A DNA stretch of 64,000 nt from Tubulanus polymorphus (Eukaryota > Nemertea > Palaeonemertea > Tubulaniformes > Tubulanidae). Below the pieces are notes generated by a model. That model was not told the DNA's origin and made no database searches. It worked only from the letters and a program-made list of their open reading frames with translations. Positions 12,201 to 26,800 of the stretch are shown here, piece after piece. Both the position numbers and the translations under genes were made by a program. The stretch covers positions 3,088,485 to 3,152,484 of the forward strand of contig NC_134027.1 in assembly GCF_964204645.1 (NCBI RefSeq), in the 5' to 3' direction. Position 1 is the stretch's first letter. Each line of letters starts with the position of its first letter.

Positions 12201-14518
12201 TGAGTAATCATTTTTCCTGTGGTTTTATAGGTTCAACGGTGTAATTATGTCAGAATTAGACAAATTATCTCATATTCTGACGGTTTCAAAATCTAAAGAT
12301 GTGTTGATTACATGTATTATGATCATGGAGCAAATAGTTCAGAGATCTGAGTGAGTATGATAATCATTTCATTGAGGAATTTGAATTGTTTCAATGAAGA
12401 ATGTCATCGATATGTATTTATTTATTTTATGTTACATTACTTCATTGGATCTGTAGAAATACTGAGGCTTTCGGTACTAAAAATGGTATCAGTTCACTTT
12501 GCCGTTTGTTGGATAAAACAAAACATAGTAAGGTATGTTATTGCTTTAATGGTTTAATTTGTAATTAATTCGCTTTAAAAGAGATATTTAGTAGCATTGA
12601 AACTTGGGTTTCATCAATTAGTTGGAAGTTCAAATTACGTACTGGTAAATTTGACTCCTCTTAACTCAAATGCTCTCAAGTCAAATTATTTCTTAACTTG
12701 AACACAAATCTAGAACCATTAGAACAGAATTTGAATTCTAACTTGAATCTTCGCCAAAATCGAACAAAAGTCACTGGTCTGAATTGATTCTCACGTTTGA
12801 CCATAAATGAAAGAGATAGAAAATTGTGGATTGTTGTCAATTTTGTTTTTATTTTCAAATAGGTTATAATAAGTGTGGTAAACTTGCTTGGTTTGTTGAG
12901 AAACAGAACAAAAGCCCATCGTCAAGCCATGTTCACATGTGGACTACCTGAAATACTACAAAGGTGAGCAAAATTTCTTCATTTCATTCAAGAAACATGT
13001 GTAAGGTTATGATGACGAATATAGATGTTATTTTCTAGGTTATCCAAGGGAACATGTTCTAATGAATCCAAGAAAGCATGCGATTTTCTTTGGAAAGCCA
13101 TGGATCCTAGCGCCTCACAAACAATCTCACTATTCAAGCCTATGAAGTATGTTTTTTATATGCCCATCATCATCATCTATTCTAAACACATAAATGAAAT
13201 ATGATCACTATGTAAATAATGAACTTTTGCAGGATTAACCCAAGTACCGGTAGTAATAAATGTACCGAAAATATGCCACTGTCTAAGGATGAAGAAAGTG
13301 AACAGTATCGGAAGGAATTGGCTTCAAAGAGGTGGATTGTGTGTGAAAAAGTATCTAAATGACTGATCACCTTTTTTTAGTCAAACACTAATAAAATGCG
13401 TGTTCAATCATTTCAGCGTCCACCCCGAAGTGTCTTGGTCACAAAATAAACAACGAATTTTACTCGAAATCAAAGTCAGAGGAGCCAAAAGAATCTCAAT
13501 GCTAGTTGAAGGGAAATCTTTCAAATTCAGGCGAGTATTTCATTTACACCTTTCTACAATATTCTCCTGATTGCTGGGTGGATCGTATCAATTTCGGTTT
13601 TTTTTTTTTACAGTACGACAGTTGATTTCATTCATTATTTTTTGGATCTGGAAATGTTCGATGAACTCGTGAGAGAGAAATGTTACTCCGTTATTCGTGG
13701 AACAATTCTTATTTCACTGAGGAAACAAGAAAATAAACGCTGGCCATATTTGCTGTTCAATCGACTGAAGGTATGCATGTAGTTTAAATGAATAAATTCA
13801 TCAGAAATCAGTAGTTTGTTATATATTATTTGATTATGTTGTTTGTTCGCAGCCGTGTTATCTGCATGTCGACTATGACCGTTATATCGGTTCATCCTCG
13901 GAGACTGATGCTGAACAATCAGACGATCAATCTAATCCATTCGTTCTCAGCAGTAGAAGTAAGTAAACCGTACCGTGTACTACTGGTACTTCGAGAAGCA
14001 GAATGGCCGAGTGTTTCGAGCGCTCCACGTTAGGTTGCTAATTTTGTCATATTAGGCTAAAAAAAATTGATACCTTGTTTCTCCGCTCTGCTGAGCTTAA
14101 ATGTTGACCCGGCCGGCCGCCTATCTACCCTATACATTACTTTTTTTTAAATCGCGATCAATTTTACCATAACAGACCCGGCCGCTGTAGAAATGAACTG
14201 TTTACAAATTTTATCATATTTTACAAAAATGACCCGGCCGCTGCGGAGAAACAAGGTATCATTTTTGTTTAGCCTTACATGAATTGATATTGAATCGTTG
14301 TAGGTCGAGACACTATTCCGTGGGATCGTTACTCCAATAATGGTAGAGAGATGGTCAGCGAAGCTATGCCAGAATTCATGTACAACGGAAGACATCCGGG
14401 ATCCGATTCGGCAACAACCAGTGATGAAGAAATCGATAATCCTCACAATTTCGTCGAGAAAAAAGATCCCTACCACGACATGTTGAATGAAATGTTATTA
14501 AATTCTCCTCGATACTAA
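3228..14518 (+). CDS. TDRD12: Tudor domain-containing protein 12 (TDRD12-like), enlarged architecture
   Basis: TDRD12 (Yb family in flies) acts in germline piRNA biogenesis in cytoplasmic nuage. About 40 exons can be joined in frame from ATG 3228 (MELCILE, then VIDAGHFVAREHG) to TAA 14516-14518, giving roughly 2,000 residues against about 1,180 in human. Domain order: Tudor 1 (3228-4373); a Ser/Asn-rich linker (4688-5495); DEAD-like helicase with motif I APSGTGKT (about 6235) and DDAH for motif II (about 6898); helicase C half (7500-8240) without a clear HRxGRxxR motif; CCCH finger CHYLKAFGACRDINSCKYRH (8372-8430); Tudor 2 (8890-9375); Tudor 3 (10530-10710, WYRARVICERDGLYEVFFID); armadillo-like helices (11380-13350); CS domain (13417-13770); acidic tail. 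The N-terminal Tudor aligns with human TDRD12, including the PVTL motif after it. Early exon phases check: 3228-3248, 3333-3467, 3640-3725, 3803-3970, 4144-4373, 4688-5495, 5580-5657, 5786-5855. A poly(A) signal is at 14806-14811. Confidence 0.82.
14055..14274. mobile_element. 220-bp inverted-repeat MITE, copy 1 (TDRD12 intron)
   Basis: The element begins GGCTAAAAAAAATTGATACC and ends with the near-exact inverse (GGTATCATTTTTGTTTAGCC); the inverted ends extend about 33 bp to the CTCCGC/GCGGAG box. It is flanked on both sides by TTA (14052-14054 and 14275-14277). Three GACCCGGCCG motifs lie inside. A second 220-bp copy lies at 52336-52555 in MROH1. The 3-bp TWA-type duplication and GGC...GCC ends suggest PIF/Harbinger (Tourist-like) ancestry. 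There is no coding capacity. Confidence 0.85.
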
Positions 14519-15573
14519 ATAGATAAATTCTATTAAGTTCTAAATTATGTAGTTGTTTTTTGTCTGCATTGTTGAGGAATGAGAGAGGATAACCAGCATT
14601 TATGAAACTCAACTGTCGTACCGTTAACTATCCCGCACTAAGAATTAGGCCTACGTGTTACGACAAACAGACAATTAATTTGGGATGGCCTGATCAATAC
14701 GATCAAGTTTCTCAGCCAAGCTTAATGTGGCCCCTGAAGTGTTTAGTCCAACGTGTATTCATCCAACTCAACTTTAAACTGCCATCATAATCCATTGTTT
14801 TGAATAATAAACATGAGCCAGTGTTCTTATTAACCTGGTGTGCATCATGTCTTCGTTTCACCAGGGAAGTGTGATGACACTTCCCTGATTATATCAACGG
14901 CAAAACAGATACGACTGCACGTTACACTTGGCCTGTTGACAGTTGTTGACGCTCATAGTATGACCAGCTAGAAGTACAGCAGGCTTAACTACAATTCATA
15001 AAGCCGCCATTTTGGATCTTTCAAGTTCATGGAAGTGTGGGATTTTGATCATAAGGAGAGAGGACTCGTGGTCTATATACACTGAAAACGGATGATAATC
15101 GCCACAAGTAAAACATCGAGAAAAAGAGAACGCAAAATTTCACACTAAAGCTTTTCTTAACGGATGCAAGAACTTGTACATAATTGCCTAGGATTAAATA
15201 ACAGCAGGTAAGAAAACAAAATCAAATGTATTGTTTTCAAATTAAGTTATAAATGAAATCTTCTACTTAACAATGATTCAAAAGATTAAACAAAATTTCA
15301 TCAACAATATCATCTTTTCATTAGCAGTACGTAGAAAATAACCAGGCATTTACTTAAATCAACTAAAACTATAGGTATCATCAATAAAATTGTACAAAAA
15401 TAAGGTACATTTGCCGATAAAAAATAATTTAGATTGAATGAAAACATTAATATACAATATATTCTCTTATCACAGAGTTGGATCACAGTTGATTAATGCT
15501 TAGTTAGGTATGTACACAAAGCAGCACATTCTTACTGACGGTAACTAATTCAGAACTATCTACAGTTCATGAT
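14519..15573. other. Convergent 3' spacer between TDRD12 and the RING gene
   Basis: This holds the TDRD12 3' untranslated region with AATAAA at 14806-14811, followed by AT-rich DNA leading into the 3' end of the minus-strand RING gene. I see no coding exon, RNA gene or clear repeat. A short direct repetition of 'ccagggaagtgtgatgacacttccctg' type (near 14861-14888) forms a small hairpin of unknown role. Confidence 0.5.
14806..14811 (+). terminator. Poly(A) signal of TDRD12
   Basis: A canonical AATAAA lies 288 bp after the TDRD12 stop codon, in the expected place for 3' end formation. Confidence 0.6.
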
Positions 15574-17731
15574 TCACTGCTGATTTTCATTGCTGCCACG
15601 AAATCCAGACATCAGCACGGCCAGGTTTGTAGCTACTTCTCCTAATCGTCGACCTAATCCATGGATTTCTTGTAATTGTCTCATACGCCTGACGTGGTTT
15701 CCAGGAGAGACCGGTTCGGTTCCAATCGTAGGAGATGACGACTGAGTCAACTCACCTGAGAGAACATTCATTAGATTATGAAGCTGATGTCGTCCATCAC
15801 GAACTTGTGAACCTATTCGCAGAAACTGACGTTGTCGGACATCGTCCATAGGATTACGAGCTGTCGGTGTGCGGGGGACTGTCTGTCTAGCTGCAGCCGC
15901 TGGTGGAGACGCTGCCCGGGTTGTTATCTGTCTAGCTGCAGCCGCTGGTGGAGATGAAGGAGTTTGCAGTGAAGCACCACTCAATAAAGATGGATGAATA
16001 CGTGTGGTTTGAGGACGTGGTTGAGATGGAGGTCTCGGTACAGGTGCAAGGTTCTCGCTGCTCTCTTCTCTTACAATGGTGAAATTTCCTTCATTAGGAC
16101 GGGGTCGACTAAGGACACTTTGTTCGTTGGAATGCTCCGTGGTGTAAACTGAAGGTTGAGTGGATGTATCCTCGTTACTGATATCAGTAGGTGTTGATTC
16201 TGATACAGTGTTTTGTACTGTATTACTGGTATTATTATTTCTACGGAAGTTATTAGTCGGTACACGAGCTCTGCCGGTCAGTCGAGATTGAGTTGTGTTA
16301 TTTACTCTTGTTTGGCGTACAGTATTCTGAGCAGTTGCCGATGAATTTCTTCTTATTTCTTGTCTACCTTGCTGCTGTTGCTGCTGCTGTGAATTATTTC
16401 TACTCGTTGATGAACGTTGTGAGGTACGAGTATTACTCACTCGTCGAGCTGATGGACTGCGAGTGATTGGACTTGCAGATTGCAGCGGTGCTCGTCGTGG
16501 TTCCCGATTATCACCTCGGGTGTTGCTGTCTACAGCTGAATCCGATGGTCGTCTTTGATTACGTGTCGGTTGAGCCTGAGAACCTGCCAAACTAGCTGAG
16601 ATTAGGGACCGTCTACGTAAGGGAGGATTATTCACAGATCGCGTTGTTACCGTTTCTGCTGGCGTATTGTCGGTTATTTCATTAGCATCATCAGTTCCCG
16701 AATGAACAGCTCTATCGATAGATTCAACAGTCTCTATTTCATCACTGGCACCAGATCTAGGAGTTGGAACGGATAGAGTCTGATGCGGTTGTTGATCATG
16801 CGAAGGTGCAGTTCGCGTTGAGATGGAAGGAAGAGAGATCGGAGTCGGTGTCGCTACAATTCGATGTTCGTGTTCGTCATAATCTCGCAGGAAACCAGTC
16901 CAATTACAGTTCGATTCGATGCACTTCACTCTTTTGTGTTTGAGTTTGTTATTGATTTGATAGCAAGGCGTGTACTCGCCTTCAGCACGACACATCGGAC
17001 ACTTATCGCTTCCCTCTGATGTAGAACTTGTCGACCAAACAAATATGCATGGACCACAGAAATGATGCTTGTTAGTGCACTGTTTTGCCTCTTTGAGAAT
17101 TTGGTAACTGAAATTTGAATATGTTTCATCATTAGGCTAATAATGCCAAGTGATACATTGGGGATGGTCTCGTATCTCGCCAGCCAGAATTTATCAAGAA
17201 GTTGCATATTTTGACCAATTCGATATTATTCTAGTGAATGCTATTTTGCCATACAAGAAATTAATTTTTACAAATAGGGTAGCTGGGCCCATGAAATAGG
17301 TTAAAACTTGTCAACCAGTTAGAACTCGACGAATTTCTGGCAGCTATAATCGATGGTCTAGTGATTGGATGCTGCGATAGGAGGTAGGTTCAAGTCCCGA
17401 TATTTCAATAATTTCTCCAGCACCTTTTTGGCAACCCCACCCATCAGAATGAGACTCTTAAGCCAAGGCAAAATAGCATTTACTAGGATATTATCATATT
17501 AGCATAATATCCACCTCAAATACATTATCATAGTTACCAGATGCAACATTCAAACTCCTCCTTTTCCGTTTCTGTGAGAGTCAGGAAAATATCCTCGGAA
17601 TAACCTCCCGCTTTGACGTTACTGGCTGGAACGCTTATCGACGACAAAATACTATCCAAAACAGCAAATAAATTTGCTGTCATAACCAACTGGTTGAGTT
17701 CCAACCGTCGGAGGTCATCTGATAATGGCAT
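15574..17731 (-). CDS. RING-finger protein with TRAF-like zinc motif and long Ser/Arg/Pro-rich tail
   Basis: Two coding exons, 17731-17538 (194 bp) and 17107-15574 (1,534 bp), join in frame at CTG|GTAACT and give 575 residues. The junction completes the RING: ECCICYQILKEAKQCTNKHH, then FCGPC and KCPMC, a C3HC4 spacing expected of E3 ubiquitin ligases. About 20 residues on, VKCIESNCNWTGFLRDYDEH followed by EH resembles a single TRAF-type zinc finger. The remaining 430 residues are low-complexity (Ser, Thr, Arg, Asn, Gln), with a Q7 run near 16370 and a duplicated SPPAAAARQ motif. The final 50 residues (MRQLQEIHGLGRRLGEVATN) look helical. RING plus TRAF-like finger recalls RNF151 or PDZRN-type ligases, but no orthologue is recognised. 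An acceptor-like tract just before ATG 17731 suggests a 5' UTR intron. It is head to head with TMEM209. Confidence 0.82.
17345..17480 (+). mobile_element. tRNA-like SINE fragment in the RING gene intron
   Basis: An A-box-like TGGTCTAGTGATTGGATGC begins at 17354 and a B-box GGTTCAAGTCC lies at about 17388-17398, the spacing of a pol III internal promoter. The 3' part holds GAATGAGACTCTTAAGCC, which resembles the tails of several aquatic-invertebrate SINEs. The fold of a functional tRNA is not evident, so a SINE remnant is more likely than a tRNA gene. Boundaries are approximate. Confidence 0.5.
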
Positions 17732-18281
17732 CTTGATTCTTCAAAATAAAATAATAGAAGAAAGAAATTACAGTCACCTTAATTAACAATGTCAATAACA
17801 GTCAATGAGAACAAGATTTGAATGAAAAGTCCAAAGAGCGAGGTTTTAATACTTACTCCTCAATTGCATTCGTTTAACGTTGTTTAGCTGAGGGGAATAG
17901 ACTTCCAAGATTCACCTAAATCGCTGTATGTTTGTATATCATGCTGATCAAATGTTACATGATCAAAGATCTTGACACCTGGGAATTCCCTTAGCAGCTG
18001 GGTCACGTGACAACGCAAATAAATGACAATAGGTCAAATAATCTAAATATTTCACCTAGGCACTGTCAATTTTTTCTCCAACAATTAATTCAAAATATCT
18101 TATTAAATATTCAAAATCTACTTGCAACATGTATAACGAACAAACGATAAATAAATCACTCAGAATTGTAAACGCATTATAGATAGTATTTGACCTGTAT
18201 AAAATTTAAATGGCGGCCTCCATGTCTGGCAGGATTTTCAAATTTTCCGTTTAATTTCGTCGAATTCGGGAGCATTAAAAG
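17732..18281. promoter_or_regulatory. Putative bidirectional promoter between RING gene and TMEM209
   Basis: Start codons of two divergent genes are 550 bp apart. The region carries a CACGTG-like E-box (GGTCACGTGAC, near 18001-18010) and likely 5' untranslated exons of both genes. No coding exon is visible apart from a short upstream ORF at 18210-18254. The promoter role is inferred from layout. Confidence 0.4.
18210..18254 (+). other. Upstream ORF in the TMEM209 5' leader
   Basis: ATGGCGGCC at 18210 has a strong start context (A at -3, G at +4) and opens a 14-codon reading frame (MAASMSGRIFKFSV) that stops at 18252-18254, 27 bp before the split TMEM209 start. If the transcript includes it, it could lower translation of the main frame; if transcription starts later, it is meaningless. 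Confidence 0.35.
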
Positions 18282-22366
<4,085 letters not shown>

Positions 22367-23842
22367 GGCGATTTCCTGGTGACGTAAACCTGTGATTAAC
22401 AGTTAAACTAATTCTACGAAACGCCTTGAAGTTGTTAATTACACTGAATCACGTCCTATCCCTCGGTTTAACTAGCGGACTGTGGCATTTGCGTTATTAC
22501 AAACACTTTGTATCAAATGATTTCTTAAAATAGACTGTATGATATTATTTTTTTTAAAAGAATAAAAATGTTTGTTATTTTTTTTGGTAACTCGAGGTGC
22601 GTATCATGGATCTGTTAATAAGAAATCCAACGCTTCGATTGAAAGTGAACTTGTAGCTAATTTTTATGAGAAGCGATTCGTCGTCCCGTTTATAGGTTCA
22701 TGATCTTCCCTGGAATGCTTGCATTACTGCAAATTTCCAGAAATTAAAAACCCGTTGAATTATCGCGTGAGACACTTGCGTGACAAAAAGGAGCGGCGAA
22801 GGAATGGAACAAAACAGTAGTGAATGAACGTGAACGTGAATCTGCGTTTATGTAACATTTTTGTCAAACAAAATAGTTTAAATCTAATTAATTATAGATC
22901 TAAAAAAGAAGGACAGGAATTTTTGGTCCGACATTAAGGCGGATGAATTCCCACGTTCGTCGATCATTGAATTTGCAGAACACCTGCTTTTATACGTAGT
23001 CTGCGTTTCTAACTCATTTTATTAGTAAAGTCTGACGCTAATTTTCGAGTCTATTACTCTCTATTAACCGTAGACATGAACTGCGTCTTCAACCGTTGAT
23101 ACATTAGCCGCGCAAGACTGGCTACAAAGTCATCAAACATGGGCGCGCACGAGCCAGGTCAATTAGGAACAATTATTGCTTCCTTAGGAAAACAAACGGT
23201 AATCACCCCGGTCTACGAAGGACTTCCTTTGCCCAATCATCGCTTCCTTTTTACATTTTCCCCTCGTTCCTTTCGCCTATATATCAATGAAATTTGTTCC
23301 AATTTGCCGTAACTGTTAATTAAGGTGACATCAGTACGTCGTGCAGTGAAAGCGATGCGTCAATTTGCGTCTTTCAATATTAATTACTTAATCGCTTAGC
23401 TCGCATCCGCAGATGTTTTGCATCGAACAAAGCATTTAGATTCCTATTACTGGCATGTAAACTCGCTTTATAAATTTCCTGTCACCGGGTTTGGTGTTTT
23501 TATTGCCGTTCTGACGAGAAATTCCCCAGTCCAAATTATGAAACGAGGCGGGCTTCGTTTGCCGGCCGAATCAGCTGGCTCGAGAAGCGTGATTGGTAGA
23601 AAATTCCGAAAGAAGATGATGTTGACCTATTGCTATTTGTAAAAACAAACGAGAACAAATTATGTAAACAGCGCTAAACGCGACTTCGATGAATTATTCT
23701 AGATGTTCTCTTTACATCCGCGACCATGCCAGTCATTTCTACCGGTTTAATAACCTGTAATAACGGTGTCGGAACGTACCACGTCCGCTGAACTTATTTC
23801 GGATGTGATTTGCGCAAGGGCGAAGACCGGTGAACGCGAGTG
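22367..23842. other. Spacer between TMEM209 and the ETS gene
   Basis: The proximal part is the TMEM209 3' untranslated region with AATAAA at 22561-22566. The rest is probably 5' leader and promoter of the ERG/FLI1 gene; GC content rises toward 23100-23830, with CG dinucleotides frequent. I see no coding exon or RNA gene. Confidence 0.45.
22561..22566 (+). terminator. Poly(A) signal of TMEM209
   Basis: AATAAA lies 195 bp beyond the TMEM209 stop codon, after a T-rich stretch, in the expected position for 3' end cleavage. Confidence 0.6.
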
Positions 23843-26800
23843 ATGGCGGAAAATAATGGCCAGGTGAGTTTACAAAAAAAACAACAATCCTCTCTTCATA
23901 CGTATCTTCAAATGATTTAGAACACATTTTTGAAGTAACCCTTTCAATTTTTACTTCCAAATACGTAAAAATTCTGCCACGAGTTGATTTCTATTAAACC
24001 TTGAAAGGTTCTCTTAATTTCTTTTTGAATCTGACAAAATTGTTTTTCTTTCCTTTCGTTACTATTTAATATTCAGCATTTTTATATTTATCATTAAGGG
24101 TCTGGCGCTAGATCTGTGGTTAAAAGCGCTCAATTATCATATAACTTCAAGAAAAAATATTGGGTTTGAAGCATAACCAAATCTATAATAACATTGTTAT
24201 AACCTATTATATATGCTACTAGTCATTTTTTGTGAGTCGAACACGGCACAATTATCCGATTGTGACAGGAATTTTCAAGGGCAGTTTTTCTCGAAATAGA
24301 AATGGCATATACAAGGCAAGCATCAGAACAAAAAAAACTTTCAAAACAAGCAAGTCTCGAAACTGGGTTTAGAACATTTTATGCCAACCACTATAGACCA
24401 CTGAGCAAAGCGACCGGCGTGGTTTGTATTGAATATAATGATGGGCCTAATGACCATTCAGGATTGACAGCTAAAAAAACCATATAATTCTCTGCTTAGA
24501 ATTGATTTCGTATCGGGTTCATTTTCACGAGTTTCTTTATTCCAAAATGGAAAATTTTTCAAAAAAGATGCACAATAAGATTATGAGCTCGTGATGATAA
24601 CAATATATTTTGGATTAAAAAAAGAACATGAATCAATACAAAAAATATTCCGGTAATGAAAAAGTCTCGAGCATGATAATCGAAAGGCAAAGACGAACGG
24701 TTCTAATTTTGTTCTGAGGCAACATGGGTCAGCCGAAACATGTTAACGATACGTATTTCAATACAAAATTGCTGACAACAAATATTACTGAAATGTATCG
24801 CTTTCCAAACTTCAAATTTAGTGATTCTTTTTTTCTTATCAAAACAAGTCTAAGCTGAACAGAAATAACGGATTGATTTGAACTCAAGACTTAACTATAA
24901 ACTTGAGCTAACTTCAACTATTTATTGTTGAAATCGAAATTATGGGAAGTCCTCTCGGAAAATATCCCCAAAGACTAGTAGAATCGCCCCCAAACTTAGG
25001 TCGACCTTTGCGAGAGACGGAGAAGGCAAATAAATTCTTTTTGCGATACGATTAAATCGTGCCTCGAGGAGAGAGATGTTCGTCGGTCTGTTATGATTAT
25101 AGGCACAAGTTTCCTGTTAGTCATTAGAACATCCGGTGTCCTAAACTTCTGCGTTACTGAGATAAAACTTTTTCCGCGGCCTCTTGGCTTTTCGTTTTCA
25201 TACCACTTCACAGTATATTCAAGTATTTCCCATGTTGAATATGAATACTTTCCGATCAGGGAAAGCAGTCGTCCGATCGCTTGTTCCTGGGCCGGCTACC
25301 GGCTATAGGAAGTTGTAATATCCAAATGGTGAGTGTTTAACTCGAATATTAGAGATATTTGTCCGAGAAAGGAGGCTAGGTTTCGACACAGATTTCTCCT
25401 TTTCTAAAGTCTGTGGTTGTTATTCGATTTCAAAGTTTGTTATGCTGTAGATCAGCTGCTTGGGAGAAATATGAACATAAATATGATAAATTTATGGACA
25501 TAAATTCAAGGTACCGTATATGGTATATTTGATTGAATAGGTAACAGTTTGTTGTATATTTCAACAGATGGACAATGTTCGAACTGCTAAGATCATGAAA
25601 ATATTGTTTTTTTTTTTTACAAATCAATATTTACACCCCGGCAAATTTTTGTCAATTGATAGTTAACTATAGGGTCATATTTTACTTCAGGAGATAACTG
25701 CGCATCACAAGGAGATAAGCGATATTTCTACGAACTGGGACAACTCTCGAATTTATCCCGTCAAATCTGAAAATCAAAGTTTGAATATAAGTTCGCCAGT
25801 GAATGTTTCCTGCGATGTAGAAGGAAAGACCGGTCATCATGAGAAAACCCAGCCCTACAATAATAATTGGCACATGTGGAACTCCGTCGGCGAAAAAGGT
25901 GATAATAATGAAATAGGCGCGAGTCCAATGGCAGATACGCAAGTTTATTCGGCAGATTATAACTGTCAACAGCAAGCGACAAGTTGTAGCAATCAGTCAC
26001 GCGATATGAGTAGCATGCATGGCCATCCATCTACATCCACAGGATACGGAACCTTTCAACCGGCAAGTCGGGCTGATTGCGCCCAGTCCGAGACAAACAA
26101 CTTATCCGCGTTCAACGACCCATTGATGCCGCCAAACTCAGGCGCCTCAAGCATTCAGGTATCGAATGCAGTTGAGAAAGACACTGGACAACTATTACAG
26201 CCAAAGTTTCCAGGACCGGAAATGAGCAAAATCAACAAACTTGACTTAGGTGGTAAATACGATGCTAAGTATAACAATAAGAATCAACAGCAGTCAACAG
26301 AATTCAATAAATTCCATCAGCAACATTCACGCGTACCTCTAGATACAGATAACAACGGTACAGGGTCATCAGCACGTCAGGACTGCTGCTCTTCGGGACA
26401 AAAAAGAGTCATCGTTCCAGCAGGTAAGAAAATATATTAACATATATTACCACGTTTATTATCAAGAAAAATACGAATGCGTGTGTTTTTTAAATCATAA
26501 GCCATAAGAATTAGCCATAAGCCTTCAAATTCTTTAGTCATATGACAATAAGAAAACCACAAAAAAGTAAAAACTCGAAGGTATACATGACTTATATGTT
26601 ATTCATTGTGGAATATTTTCGTGATACTTAAACTGTTTATTGATGAAAAAAAAACAGGAGAATTTCTATTTTTGTATCAAAAACTCGCGCACGTTTCGTA
26701 CGCGCGCCGGCTTCAGAAATTAATTGGAAATCAGGTTTAATCGACCTTTACTCAATAGAGCCGCAGAATTTGGTGCGCTTTACAATCAAGTTCGCGACAT

